Positions 18,290-25,924 of a DNA stretch of 64,000 nt are shown piece after piece. Where the stretch lies: positions 620,001 to 684,000 of the forward strand of contig NZ_LYOY01000040.1 in assembly GCF_001653515.1 (NCBI RefSeq), given 5' to 3'. The notes under the pieces are model-generated. The model saw only the letters and a list, made by a program, of their open reading frames with translations. It had not been told where the DNA came from and made no database searches. The stretch comes from Streptomyces sp. ERV7. GTDB lineage: Bacteria; Actinomycetota; Actinomycetes; Streptomycetales; Streptomycetaceae. How positions within the stretch are numbered: the stretch's first letter is position 1; each line of letters starts with the position of its first letter. The position numbers and the translations under genes were made by a program.

Positions 18290-19138
18290 GTGCCTGCGTT
18301 GTCTCCCCCTGCCCTCCAGCCGTTCCTCGACCTGCTGCGCTGCCCGGTGTGCCGCGCCTGCCTCCGGCCCGACCGCGGTGCACTGCGCTGTCCGGCGGGT
18401 CACACCTTCGACATCGCCCGCCAGGGCTACGCCGGCCTCCTGACGGGCGCCCGCGCCACCAGCGGAGACGACGTGGCGATGGTTCAAGCCCGGAACCGGT
18501 TCCTGTCCACCGGCACGTACGCCCCTATCCGTGAGGCACTGGCCCAACTGACGGCCGACGTCCTGCCCGATCGGGGCACGATCGTGGACGCCGGGTGCGG
18601 CACCGGCTACTACCTGGCCGGTGTGCTCGATCAGCTGCCCGGTGCGCGCGGCCTGGGGCTGGACACCTCGGTACGCGCCCTGCGTTCGGCGGCCCGGGTC
18701 CACCGGCGAGCCGCTGCGGCGAGCTGGGACGTCTTCCGCCCCTTTCCGCTGGCCGATGAGGTGGCCGACGTCGTGCTGGACGTGTTCGCCCCGCGCAACC
18801 CCTCCGAGTTCCACCGAGTGCTTCGCCCCACCGGCCGGTTGATCGTGGTGCGACCCACCGACCGGCACCTGGCCGAACTACGCGGCCAGGTCCCCGGGAT
18901 GGTCACGATCGATCCGGCGAAGGAACAGCGCCTGCAACACACGCTGGGCCCCTTCTTCGAGGCCGCTGAGACCCAGCGCCTCGAATACACCGCGTCCCTG
19001 ACCCGGCAGGAGGCGGCCGATCTGGTGAGGATGACACCGAGCGCACGCCACCTGGACGATGCGAACCCGGCCCGCCACGGCCTCCTGTCCTGCCAGGTCA
19101 CCGTCTCAGTGCTGGCCACGTCCTACCGACCTCGCTGA
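18290..19138 (+). CDS. RlmA/TlrB-like 23S rRNA guanine-N1 methyltransferase
   Basis: A 282-residue protein with the two-part build of RlmA-type enzymes: an N-terminal zinc ribbon (LRCPVCRACL ... LRCPAGHTFD, giving C-x2-C and C-x3-H) followed by QGYAGLL, then a SAM-binding Rossmann domain (IVDAGCGTGYYLAG). The GTG at 18290 follows AGGAG at a good distance. Gram-positive members methylate G748 of 23S rRNA; the relative TlrB contributes to tylosin self-resistance. The motif around FAPRNPSEFHRVLRPTGR is conserved in the family. It is monocistronic, so either housekeeping methylation or a resistance role is possible. Confidence 0.85.
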   Translation: MPALSPPALQPFLDLLRCPVCRACLRPDRGALRCPAGHTFDIARQGYAGLLTGARATSGDDVAMVQARNRFLSTGTYAPIREALAQLTADVLPDRGTIVDAGCGTGYYLAGVLDQLPGARGLGLDTSVRALRSAARVHRRAAAASWDVFRPFPLADEVADVVLDVFAPRNPSEFHRVLRPTGRLIVVRPTDRHLAELRGQVPGMVTIDPAKEQRLQHTLGPFFEAAETQRLEYTASLTRQEAADLVRMTPSARHLDDANPARHGLLSCQVTVSVLATSYRPR

Positions 19139-19189
19139 CCACGAGCGGGCGGACGCGCCCGCCGACCGACGAGCGGTGAGCGCGCGCGG

Positions 19190-19225
19190 CGCCCCACCTT
19201 CCCGGCAACTGGGGGAGGTGGGGCG
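19190..19225. terminator. Bidirectional hairpin terminator
   Basis: A 10-bp stem (19190-19199 with 19216-19225) and 16-nt loop lie between the convergent rRNA methyltransferase and MepB-family genes. Confidence 0.65.
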
Positions 19226-19279
19226 TCCGTTCACTGGGCCCCGACCGGCGAGGGTTCACCCAGGACGCATTGCGGACGA

Positions 19280-19798
19280 CTACCGGTGATGGAGGGCCCG
19301 GGCACGCCCCATGTCGACAGGACCGTCCTCGTCGAGCCGCAGGAAGTAGTTCACCTGCCACGTCTGCGTACCGCGTGCCTGACGGTTGGTCGTCGTCACC
19401 CACGGCGGATAGACGCGGAACCCCCGCTTCCCGCCGGACCCGGCCCGCGACACGATGCCGCGCTCGCACAGCACCTCTCGCGGAAACACGAACTGTCCGA
19501 AGTGGCCGCTGTCGCGACTGCTGATGACGAAGAGGTCGACCCCGTCGTCGGCATCGAAGGGCCGGATCGGACCTTCTGCGGATCGCTGCCACACGGTGAC
19601 GAACTGGCCGACCTTCGTCGGGGTGGTCTTGGCCACGCGGAACCTCACCGACAGCCCGTCGAGCGTGAACCCGTGCGCCGCGTACTCCGCACTCTCGGGC
19701 TCGGGCACCGGCCGTGTGCAGACAAAGCCGCTCGGGTCGTACACCAGCGCCTTCGCCGCCAGGAGGTCACCGGGAAGCCCTGACCAGGGCTGACTCAT
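19280..19798 (-). CDS. MepB-family protein
   Basis: A 172-residue soluble protein of the MepB family, named for a gene beside the MepA pump of Staphylococcus; its biochemical role is not known. Recognisable segments are GFTLDGLSVRFRVAKTTPTK, GQFVTVWQR, GHFGQFVFP and GKRGFRVYPPW. Two in-frame ATGs (19804, 19798) are possible; the second is better spaced from the GGGGGG tract. The gene lies 166 bp downstream of the SAM methyltransferase on the same strand. Confidence 0.85.
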   Translation of the reverse strand: MSQPWSGLPGDLLAAKALVYDPSGFVCTRPVPEPESAEYAAHGFTLDGLSVRFRVAKTTPTKVGQFVTVWQRSAEGPIRPFDADDGVDLFVISSRDSGHFGQFVFPREVLCERGIVSRAGSGGKRGFRVYPPWVTTTNRQARGTQTWQVNYFLRLDEDGPVDMGRARALHHR

Positions 19799-19964
19799 CG
19801 CCATCCCCCCATCCTGCCATCGCACCCGCCGCACACCGCCGGGCCACCGACGCGTGCTTCGGCTCCGCCTCGGCCCCACCGGCACCCCCATGCCGAATTC
19901 CTCCTCGCCGCCCAGCAACACGTATCGGCTGGTGCGGCAGCCCCTGTCGTGCGGTCGACGGATG

Positions 19965-20813
19965 TCACATCCGCCGGACGCGCAGCACACCGGTCAGCAT
20001 CGGGAGGGTGAACTCGCCGTCGGCGGTCTCCGGTCGGCTCGCGAGATAGGCGCGAGTCCGGGCCAGTGCGGCCCGCCGTTCCACCTCCGGCATGACCAGC
20101 ATTCCCGCCTTCGTCGCGAGGGTCGCGACGAGGGAGGCGCCGGTCCGGAGCTGCCCGTGCGGGAACTCCGCTTGTTCCGGCGAGTCGAAGAGGGCGGCAC
20201 CGGTCTTGGGAAGGTGCATCCCGGCCGTCTCGGCACGCCAACTGGTGGGCACGTCTCGCGGGCCGATCGCCGCGCTCCCGCTGACCTGTGCGAGCCCGGC
20301 CACCCAGTCGACCCCGTCGTCGAAGACGTTCCACAGCCCCGCCAACACCCCACCGGGTGCGAGAACCCTGGCGATATCGGGCCCCGCGACGTCCATGTCG
20401 AACCAGTGCATGGCGTTGCCGGACAGCACGGCGTCGACGGACCCGTCCGGGAGCGGTATCGCCTCGGCGCTGCCCGGCCGGGCGCGCACCGACGGGAGGC
20501 CCCGGCGCAGTTCGGCCAGCATCGCCCGGTCGGGCTCGACGGCGACGACGTCTACGCCCAGCGCGAGCAGTGTGCCGGTGAGCTTGCCGGTCCCAGCGCC
20601 GAGGTCGAGCACGCGCGGGCCGGGCGCGGGTGCCAGGGCCCAGCGCACCGCGGCCTGAGCGTAGTCCGGGCGGTGCTCGGCATAGGCACCAGCCGCCGCG
20701 CCGAACGACGAGCTGTGCAGCAGCCGTTCGTCCTTGTGCGGCGCCTGCTCGGCGAGCGCGCGACCCCGCGCGTACTCCTGGTGATACCCCGTGCCGTCGT
20801 CCGTCCCCGTCAT
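19965..20813 (-). CDS. Class I SAM-dependent methyltransferase
   Basis: A 282-residue methyltransferase with motif I VLDLGAGTGKLTGTL, an acidic residue after strand 2 (VVAVEPD), and AIPLPDGSVDAVLSGNAMHW as motif IV. The FGAAAGAYAEHRPDY start is typical of the UbiE/trans-aconitate-methyltransferase-like group common in actinomycetes. The ATG at 20813 has GAGGAG at ideal spacing. About 95 bp upstream is a perfect 23-bp palindrome that is probably its operator, although no regulator gene is adjacent. Substrate unknown. Confidence 0.88.
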   Translation of the reverse strand: MTGTDDGTGYHQEYARGRALAEQAPHKDERLLHSSSFGAAAGAYAEHRPDYAQAAVRWALAPAPGPRVLDLGAGTGKLTGTLLALGVDVVAVEPDRAMLAELRRGLPSVRARPGSAEAIPLPDGSVDAVLSGNAMHWFDMDVAGPDIARVLAPGGVLAGLWNVFDDGVDWVAGLAQVSGSAAIGPRDVPTSWRAETAGMHLPKTGAALFDSPEQAEFPHGQLRTGASLVATLATKAGMLVMPEVERRAALARTRAYLASRPETADGEFTLPMLTGVLRVRRM

Positions 20814-20907
20814 CGCGGCTCCTCTTCCTCAGCGGTCGGTCCCAGGTGCCCAGCCTGCGGGTGGTAGGCCGGGACCGGCATGGCCCCGACGACGCAAGCA
20901 ATCGGTT

Positions 20908-20930
20908 CGATGTATCGATCCGATACATCG
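20908..20930. promoter_or_regulatory. Perfect palindrome, orphan TetR-type operator
   Basis: Arms CGATGTATCG and CGATACATCG (10 bp, perfect) around an ATC centre, upstream of the methyltransferase at 19965-20813. The shape is that of a TetR-family operator, but no regulator gene is intact nearby. Confidence 0.7.
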
Positions 20931-21093
20931 GCAAGATACGTATGGGTGCCGCTCCGACGCAAGGGCCCCCTCCGCCGACCAACGATCAGAACGGGCAAGG
21001 GCGTTGAGCCATCGGCAAGGAGAGGCAGCTCCGCCCCGGGGGTGCGCTCCCTGCCGTTCCCGCCCTTCGGGACGGGAGGGATGATGTCCCGCA

Positions 21094-21504
21094 TTGGTCC
21101 GAACCACCTGCGACGCCATAGCCGTCGTCCTGAGCCGGTCGCCCCCCGCAGAACTCGTCCGCGACGGCACCGAGGCACCCGTGCGGCCCGCCGACCCGGC
21201 CCCCGGCCCGGTGCCCCGAGCGCGCCCGGTTCCGCTCGTCCTGCCCGAGCGGGGCCGGGCCCTGGACACCGAGGCCGTGCGCCGTCTGGTCTCGTACGGC
21301 ATCCAGGCCCCGTCCGGGGGCAACGTCCAGCCTTGGCAGTTCGTTTCCCGGGGGCAGGTGCTGGAGTGCCGCTTGGACGACGCTCAGCCCTCCACCCTGC
21401 TCGACTTCGAAAGGTCGGCCCGGCGCGATCGAGACCTTCACGCCGTGGGACGCGACAGGTGGCTCGCGATCGCGCGGCGGAACCGCTTGACCTTGACACA
21501 GTGA
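21094..21504 (+). pseudogene. Nitroreductase-like remnant
   Basis: This stretch encodes a short piece similar to the FMN-binding start of nitroreductase-type domains: RRLVSYGIQAPSGGNVQPW then LECRLDDAQPSTLLDFERSA, as in Rv1355c-like proteins. The flanks (about 21094-21240 and after 21415) show no family sequence and the rest of the fold is missing. It looks like a fossil fragment with no functional product. The coordinates are those of the open frame; the recognisable part is about 21265-21415. Confidence 0.5.
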
Positions 21505-21517
21505 CAACGCCTTCACT
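21487..21517 (+). promoter_or_regulatory. MerR-type promoter and operator
   Basis: -35 TTGACC (21487-21492), a 19-bp spacer (21493-21511) and -10 TTCACT (21512-21517). The spacer holds an almost perfect dyad, TTGACAC-A-GTGACAA. An over-long spacer with a central dyad is the hallmark of promoters activated by MerR proteins. It lies just upstream of the HEAT/MerR operon, so autoregulation is likely. Confidence 0.75.
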
Positions 21518-21538
21518 GCTTGCCGAGGAGGTGATCCG

Positions 21539-22210
21539 ATGACGATCACACAGCAGGAGACGGATGCGGTCCGAGCGCTCCAGGCGCTGGAGGACGGCCG
21601 CTCCTCCGTGCGGCTGCGGGCCGCTCTGGCGGTCGGCACGACGCCCGACCCGCGCTTCGTCGACAAGCTCATCGAGCGCTGCGCGATCGAGCCCGAGTTC
21701 TTCGTCCGCGACATGCTCACCTGGGCGCTCACCCGCCACCCGGTGTCCATGACGCTCCCCCGGCTGATCCGCGCTGTCCGCTCCGAGCACGCGCAGGCAC
21801 GCAGCCAGGCGCTGCACACGCTGTCCAAGATCGGGGACCGGCAGGCCTGGTCGTCGATCACACCGTCGCTGCTGACCGACCCCGACGACGAAGTGGCGCG
21901 GGCCGCCTGGCGGACCGCCGTCGTGCTCGTACCGGAAGGCGGGGAGTCCGCGTTGGCCGCGGCGCTGGCGACGCAGCTCGGGCGCGGTGAGCGGCAGACG
22001 CAGCTGAGTCTCAGCCGGGCACTGGTCGAGTTGGGTGAAGTGATCGTGCCGGCTCTGCGTGCTGCGACGACGGGCCCCGATCCACTCGTGCGCGCGCACG
22101 CGCTGGCCACGCAGCGGCTGCTGGACGACCCGGACTCCGGATTCGAGTCCGCGATCGAGGAGGCGAAGCGGGTCGTGGCTCTCGGCGGGGACGGCCAGGA
22201 GGGACAATAG
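21539..22210 (+). CDS. HEAT-repeat protein
   Basis: A 223-residue all-helical protein built of HEAT-like repeats (VRLRAALAVGTT, ARSQALHTLSKIGD, VARAAWRTAVVLV, VRAHALATQRLLDD). No catalytic motif or membrane segment is present. The ATG at 21539 follows GAGGAGGTGATC, one of the best Shine-Dalgarno sites in the window. Only 3 bp separate it from the next gene, a MerR regulator that itself ends in HEAT repeats. HEAT proteins are scaffolds; a partner role to the regulator is inferred from the shared operon and repeat type. Confidence 0.85.
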   Translation: MTITQQETDAVRALQALEDGRSSVRLRAALAVGTTPDPRFVDKLIERCAIEPEFFVRDMLTWALTRHPVSMTLPRLIRAVRSEHAQARSQALHTLSKIGDRQAWSSITPSLLTDPDDEVARAAWRTAVVLVPEGGESALAAALATQLGRGERQTQLSLSRALVELGEVIVPALRAATTGPDPLVRAHALATQRLLDDPDSGFESAIEEAKRVVALGGDGQEGQ

Positions 22211-22213
22211 GAC

Positions 22214-23218
22214 GTGTTGATCGGTGAGGTGGCGCGACGGTCCGGGGTCAGTGCCCGCATGCTCAGGCATTACGAGTCGCTCGGTCTGGTGCGGCCTTCG
22301 GGTCGTACGGGCTCCAACTACCGGGAGTACTCCGGCGGGGACATCCAGCGGATCTTCCAGATCGAGAGCCTGCGCTCGCTCGGGCTGTCGCTGCGGGAGA
22401 TCGGGCGCGCGCTCGACGACCCCGGCTTCACGCCCTCGGCGCTCGTCGGCGACCTCATCCGCCAGACGCGCGAACGCATCGCGGCGGAGACCGAGCTGCT
22501 CACGCGGCTGAGCCGTATCGATGCCGCGGAGCCGGGCGGCTGGAAGGATGTCCTCCAGGTCGTCGCGCTCCTCCAGGCACTGGGGTCGAAGAGCGCCGGC
22601 GCGCGCCAGCGCGCGGCCCTCTCCTCGGCCGACGAAGTCCCGGTGCCGGTGGAAGCGCTGGTCGAGGCGGTACTGAGCGAGCCGGATCCGCATGTCGCCG
22701 GAGCCCTTCGATGGGCGCTGGCGCGATCGGACGACGGCGGTCCCGCACTGCTGGCGCAGGGCCTCGGCTCACCGGTGGCCGCGGTGCGCGAACGTGCCGT
22801 CCGGTCCCTCGCCGAGCTGCCCGGCGAGGAGGCCACCGCGCGGCTGCGCGATGCTCTCGCGCACCCCGACGCCGTCGCCCGCGGGTACGCGGCTCTGGCG
22901 CTCGGGACACGTGGAGTGGCCGATGCGGTCCCGACGCTCATCGACATGATCGTGGAGGGCAGGAACGACACCGACGCGGCCGATGCGCTGAGCGTCCTGG
23001 CGTGCGACACCGCGACAGCGGATCGGATCGCGACCGGGCTCGTCGACCGCCTCACCCACGACACCACCGAACAGCCCGCACGCGGACGGCTGACTCAGGC
23101 GTTGGCGGGCATCCCGGGGACGACGGCGTCCCGTGCGCTCGCGGAGCTGTCGCACGACGAGGACCGCGCCGTCGCGCTGACCGCGGCGTACGTTCTCCGG
23201 CTGCGCGAGGCACGGTGA
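22214..23218 (+). CDS. MerR regulator fused to HEAT repeats
   Basis: A 334-residue protein. Residues 1-70 are a MerR winged helix (LIGEVARRSGVSARMLRHYE, then NYREYSGGDIQRI), residues 75-110 the antiparallel dimer helix, and residues ~135-330 a run of HEAT-like repeats (ARGYAALALGTRGVADAVP) in place of a small ligand pocket. The GTG at 22214 follows AGGAGGGA. It is transcribed with the HEAT gene 3 bp upstream from a promoter with a 19-bp spacer and central dyad, which fits autoregulation. The HEAT part probably senses a protein or peptide rather than a metal; no metal-binding cysteines are visible. Confidence 0.9.
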   Translation: MLIGEVARRSGVSARMLRHYESLGLVRPSGRTGSNYREYSGGDIQRIFQIESLRSLGLSLREIGRALDDPGFTPSALVGDLIRQTRERIAAETELLTRLSRIDAAEPGGWKDVLQVVALLQALGSKSAGARQRAALSSADEVPVPVEALVEAVLSEPDPHVAGALRWALARSDDGGPALLAQGLGSPVAAVRERAVRSLAELPGEEATARLRDALAHPDAVARGYAALALGTRGVADAVPTLIDMIVEGRNDTDAADALSVLACDTATADRIATGLVDRLTHDTTEQPARGRLTQALAGIPGTTASRALAELSHDEDRAVALTAAYVLRLREAR

Positions 23219-23246
23219 CGGATCTCGCGTGCGGGGACGACTGACC

Positions 23247-23321
23247 TCCTGCTGGGTCATCCACGGCACGAACACCGGCACCTACGAGCAGAGCCTCACG
23301 GCGTTCGCGGTCTGCCAGTAA
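23247..23321 (+). pseudogene. C-terminal tail of a secreted protein
   Basis: An open run of 24 codons ends at TAA 23319 and reads SCWVIHGTNTGTYEQS followed by LTAFAVCQ. This resembles the tail of actinomycete secreted proteins that finish with a disulfide cysteine. There is no start codon and nothing upstream in frame, so it is a remnant. Confidence 0.4.
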
Positions 23322-23432
23322 GCCACAGACGCCCGTCAGGAAGGACCCCGGGCTGTCGCAACCCCCAATGTTGGGGATGTACGAAGCGCGCGGGGCTGGC
23401 CAGCCTGGACGTCGACCCCAAGGAGGCACCAC

Positions 23433-24023
23433 ATGAGATCACTTCGCCGGCCAACGAGATCGCGCCGTACCGCCGTCCGCCGTACCCTGCGGCTGCCCCG
23501 GTGGCTCGCCGTCGCGGCGGTGCCGATGGCCGTCCTGGCCCTGTCGACTCCCGCGCACGCCGGAGTACTGGTGTTCTCGAACGGATTCGAGGGCGGCCAG
23601 CTCGACAAGTGGGACCGTCCGACGGGGGGTGACGCCTGGGCCGGTTTCGAGGTCAACACCGGCACCGCCCACTGGGGCCAGAACAACGGATGGCTCTCCG
23701 CGCGGCAGGGGTGGGCACGCGAAGGGACCTGGGCCGCGCTGAACGGCATCTCGTGGAACTCGACCTGCGCGGCGCGGATCTACGTATGGCCGCAGAACGG
23801 CGTCGAGTTCGCGTTGCGCGTATGGGACGCGAACGGCAACAAGCTGGGCGAGACGGTGCCCTGGCTGAACGCGAGCAACGGGTACCAGACCGTCGACACC
23901 CCGGCGTGGTCACCGCGCGGGAACACCAATGTGTTCGTCGAGGCCGTCATCAGCTCCTACGACGGGACGACCAGGACCGTGCGCGTCGACGACCTCGCGG
24001 TGCAGTGCACGACCGACTCCTGA
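23433..24023 (+). CDS. Secreted protein, lectin-like beta-sandwich (hypothetical)
   Basis: A 196-residue protein with a long basic signal peptide (residues 1-42, ending TPAHA). The mature part begins VLVFSNGFEGGQLDKWD and is rich in Trp, Gly and Asn, with features of a jelly-roll carbohydrate-binding module (FALRVWDANGNKLGE, VFVEAVISSYDGTTRTVRVD). Two cysteines (NSTCAAR and the C-terminal VQCTT) could pair. The ATG follows AAGGAGG. No catalytic motif; binding to polysaccharide is inferred from the overall look only. Confidence 0.82.
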   Translation: MRSLRRPTRSRRTAVRRTLRLPRWLAVAAVPMAVLALSTPAHAGVLVFSNGFEGGQLDKWDRPTGGDAWAGFEVNTGTAHWGQNNGWLSARQGWAREGTWAALNGISWNSTCAARIYVWPQNGVEFALRVWDANGNKLGETVPWLNASNGYQTVDTPAWSPRGNTNVFVEAVISSYDGTTRTVRVDDLAVQCTTDS

Positions 24024-24076
24024 AGGGGCCGGCAGGGACCCAGCCCGCCCCCGTAGAGCCGAGGGGTATCGGCACT

Positions 24077-24111
24077 GGTTCCGCCACGGGCGTCCTGCCC
24101 GTGGCGGAACC
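24077..24111. terminator. Bidirectional hairpin terminator
   Basis: A perfect 15-bp stem (24077-24091 with 24097-24111) with a 5-nt loop lies between the convergent secreted-protein gene and FAD oxidoreductase gene. Confidence 0.85.
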
Positions 24112-24135
24112 TGCGCCGCTTCCAGCAAGAGCCGG

Positions 24136-25419
24136 TCACGACCCCGTACGTGACAGGTGCGCCGACGGCGCGGCCTTCCTGCGATGCCTGATGTTGACGG
24201 CCGCGGCCTTGGCCAGTGCCAGGGGGTTCAGGAATTGCAGCGGACCGATCAGGCGGGACGCGAACAGATACATGTGCCGCGCCATCGACTCGTCGCGCGC
24301 CGCCGCCGAGAAGACCAGCCGCTCCCCGGGATTGAACGGACGGGCCTTGGCGAAGTCGACGGCCAGGGTCTGGTGGCCGCGCAGCCGACGCCGGTGGGTG
24401 CGCGCGTACGCCGCGAGCGACCTGTCGAGGTCGCCCCGTCCGGCCGCGGCCGGAGCGACCGCCTCCACCAGCCACTGCGCGGACTGCAGGGCCCACCCGC
24501 ATCCCACCCCCCACAGGGGGTCCCCGGTCAGGGCGGCGTCGCCGATCAACGCGACGCCCGGTGCGGTCGGCCGACGGCTGACGAGCGGGTAGTTGACAGT
24601 GCCGACGATCTTCGAGATGCGCTCGGCGGAGTCGATGGGCGGTGCCTCGGGCAGGGCACGGACGAAATCGAGGAAACTGCCTTCCAGGTCTTCCCGGAAG
24701 GCCGGCAGCCGCTTCTTGTCCGGCAGCACCGCGAGGACCGTCACCCCGTCGTCGTTCGGAAACGCGTACGCCATGTCGGGCTCAAGGAACCAGGTCTGAC
24801 CGATCCCGCCGGGCAGCGGAAGATCGCGGAAGTGCGCGAGATAGCCGAACCGCGAGTTCTCGTGCAGCTGGGTGGGCACCTCGGCGAGCTTCGCCACGGC
24901 CGAGTCCCGCCCATCGGCGCCGATGACCAGACGGGCCCGGATCTCCCGCTCACCCCGGGGTGTCGACGCGCGCACCCCCACGGTTCGCCCAGCCTCTCCG
25001 ATCAACGCCGTCACCTGGTGGCCGAGGAGCAGATCGACACCAGGGGTCTGCTCCGCACGGGACCTGATGAGCGGATCGAGGGTGCTGCGCCGGACGTTGT
25101 ACGCGTACGGCAGCGCGGGGCCGCCCGGCGCCGCCCTCGGCTCGATCCATCCCCACCGGGTGTACCAGCGGGCCTCGTTGCGCACGGCTCCCGCCTTCTC
25201 CAGAGCGGGGACGAGACCGAGTTCGTCCAGCACCGGGTACGCGTTGGCGGTGATCGAGTGGGTGCACAGCACCTTGTACGCCTCGGGGTCCGAGCGGCGT
25301 TCCAGCAGTGCGACGCGGACACCCCGTCGGGCGAGCAGGATCGCCGCGGCGCTGCCGGCGATGCTGGCCCCGCTGATGACGACGTCGTAGTCGTACCCCG
25401 CGCTCTCAGGCTTGGTCAT
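24136..25419 (-). CDS. FAD-dependent oxidoreductase (geranylgeranyl reductase/PHBH type)
   Basis: A 427-residue flavoprotein. The N-terminus has the FAD Rossmann motif VVISGASIAGSAAAILLARRG with a Glu at the end of strand 2 (LLERR), the middle has VIGADGRDSAVA, and the C-terminal FAD motif is VALIGDAALTGDPLWGVGCG. This fits aromatic hydroxylases, halogenase-like enzymes or geranylgeranyl reductase-like proteins; the substrate is unknown. The ATG giving MTKPESAG is used; two earlier in-frame ATGs exist. A -35 TTGACA (25499-25504) with a TGGAGT -10 at 18-bp spacing lies upstream on the same strand. Confidence 0.87.
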   Translation of the reverse strand: MTKPESAGYDYDVVISGASIAGSAAAILLARRGVRVALLERRSDPEAYKVLCTHSITANAYPVLDELGLVPALEKAGAVRNEARWYTRWGWIEPRAAPGGPALPYAYNVRRSTLDPLIRSRAEQTPGVDLLLGHQVTALIGEAGRTVGVRASTPRGEREIRARLVIGADGRDSAVAKLAEVPTQLHENSRFGYLAHFRDLPLPGGIGQTWFLEPDMAYAFPNDDGVTVLAVLPDKKRLPAFREDLEGSFLDFVRALPEAPPIDSAERISKIVGTVNYPLVSRRPTAPGVALIGDAALTGDPLWGVGCGWALQSAQWLVEAVAPAAAGRGDLDRSLAAYARTHRRRLRGHQTLAVDFAKARPFNPGERLVFSAAARDESMARHMYLFASRLIGPLQFLNPLALAKAAAVNIRHRRKAAPSAHLSRTGS

Positions 25420-25474
25420 GCGCTGATCGCCCCCCATTGGAGTGTGGTCCCGTACGTGGGTGTGGTGCAGTGCC

Positions 25475-25504
25475 ACTCCAGTCAGGTACATGATCAATTG
25501 TCAA
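25475..25504 (-). promoter_or_regulatory. Probable promoter of the FAD oxidoreductase
   Basis: On the minus strand, consensus -35 TTGACA (25504-25499), an 18-bp spacer and TGGAGT (25480-25475) as -10, about 55 bp before the ATG. An imperfect dyad (TGATCAATTGTCAA region) overlaps the -35. Confidence 0.45.
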
Positions 25505-25715
25505 GGGCTGTGCATCAAGTGATGGGTAAACCGACGGCGTGACGGACGCTCCAACCACCGAGAACAGCGGGAGGAGCGGGACCCATCGACTGCTGACAAC
25601 CGAGCGTCCGCGTTTATCCGACGTTCACGGCGTATGGATTGTTGAGGGATGGACTGACCGCGGTCGACACGACCGAGACCACCAGCGGAAAGCCCCTCGC
25701 GTACAGGAGACACAC

Positions 25716-25853
25716 ATGCCCTCTGTCAGACGAGCAGCCATCGTCATCGCCTCACTGGGCCACTACAACGGCACGCAGCAGGAGTACCGCACCGCCACGC
25801 CCTACGTCGGCGACGCGAGGAACGACCGGGCCAGCTCGGTCAAGCTGTTGTAG
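25716..25853 (+). pseudogene. Internally deleted secreted protein (peptidase inhibitor I36-like tail)
   Basis: The ATG at 25716 has a good AGGAGA site and encodes the start of a signal peptide (MPSVRRAAIVIASL). It joins directly to what looks like the C-terminal end of a small secreted inhibitor-type protein (TPYVGDARNDRASSVKLL). The signal is too short to work and the body of the protein is missing, consistent with an in-frame internal deletion. Total length is 45 residues. It may still be transcribed; a functional product is unlikely. Confidence 0.5.
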
Positions 25854-25924
25854 CGCGGACGCGGGTGGGCGTGCGGGGAGAGACACGGTACGCGGAGAGA
25901 TACGCGGCGACCACGGGGGTGGAC

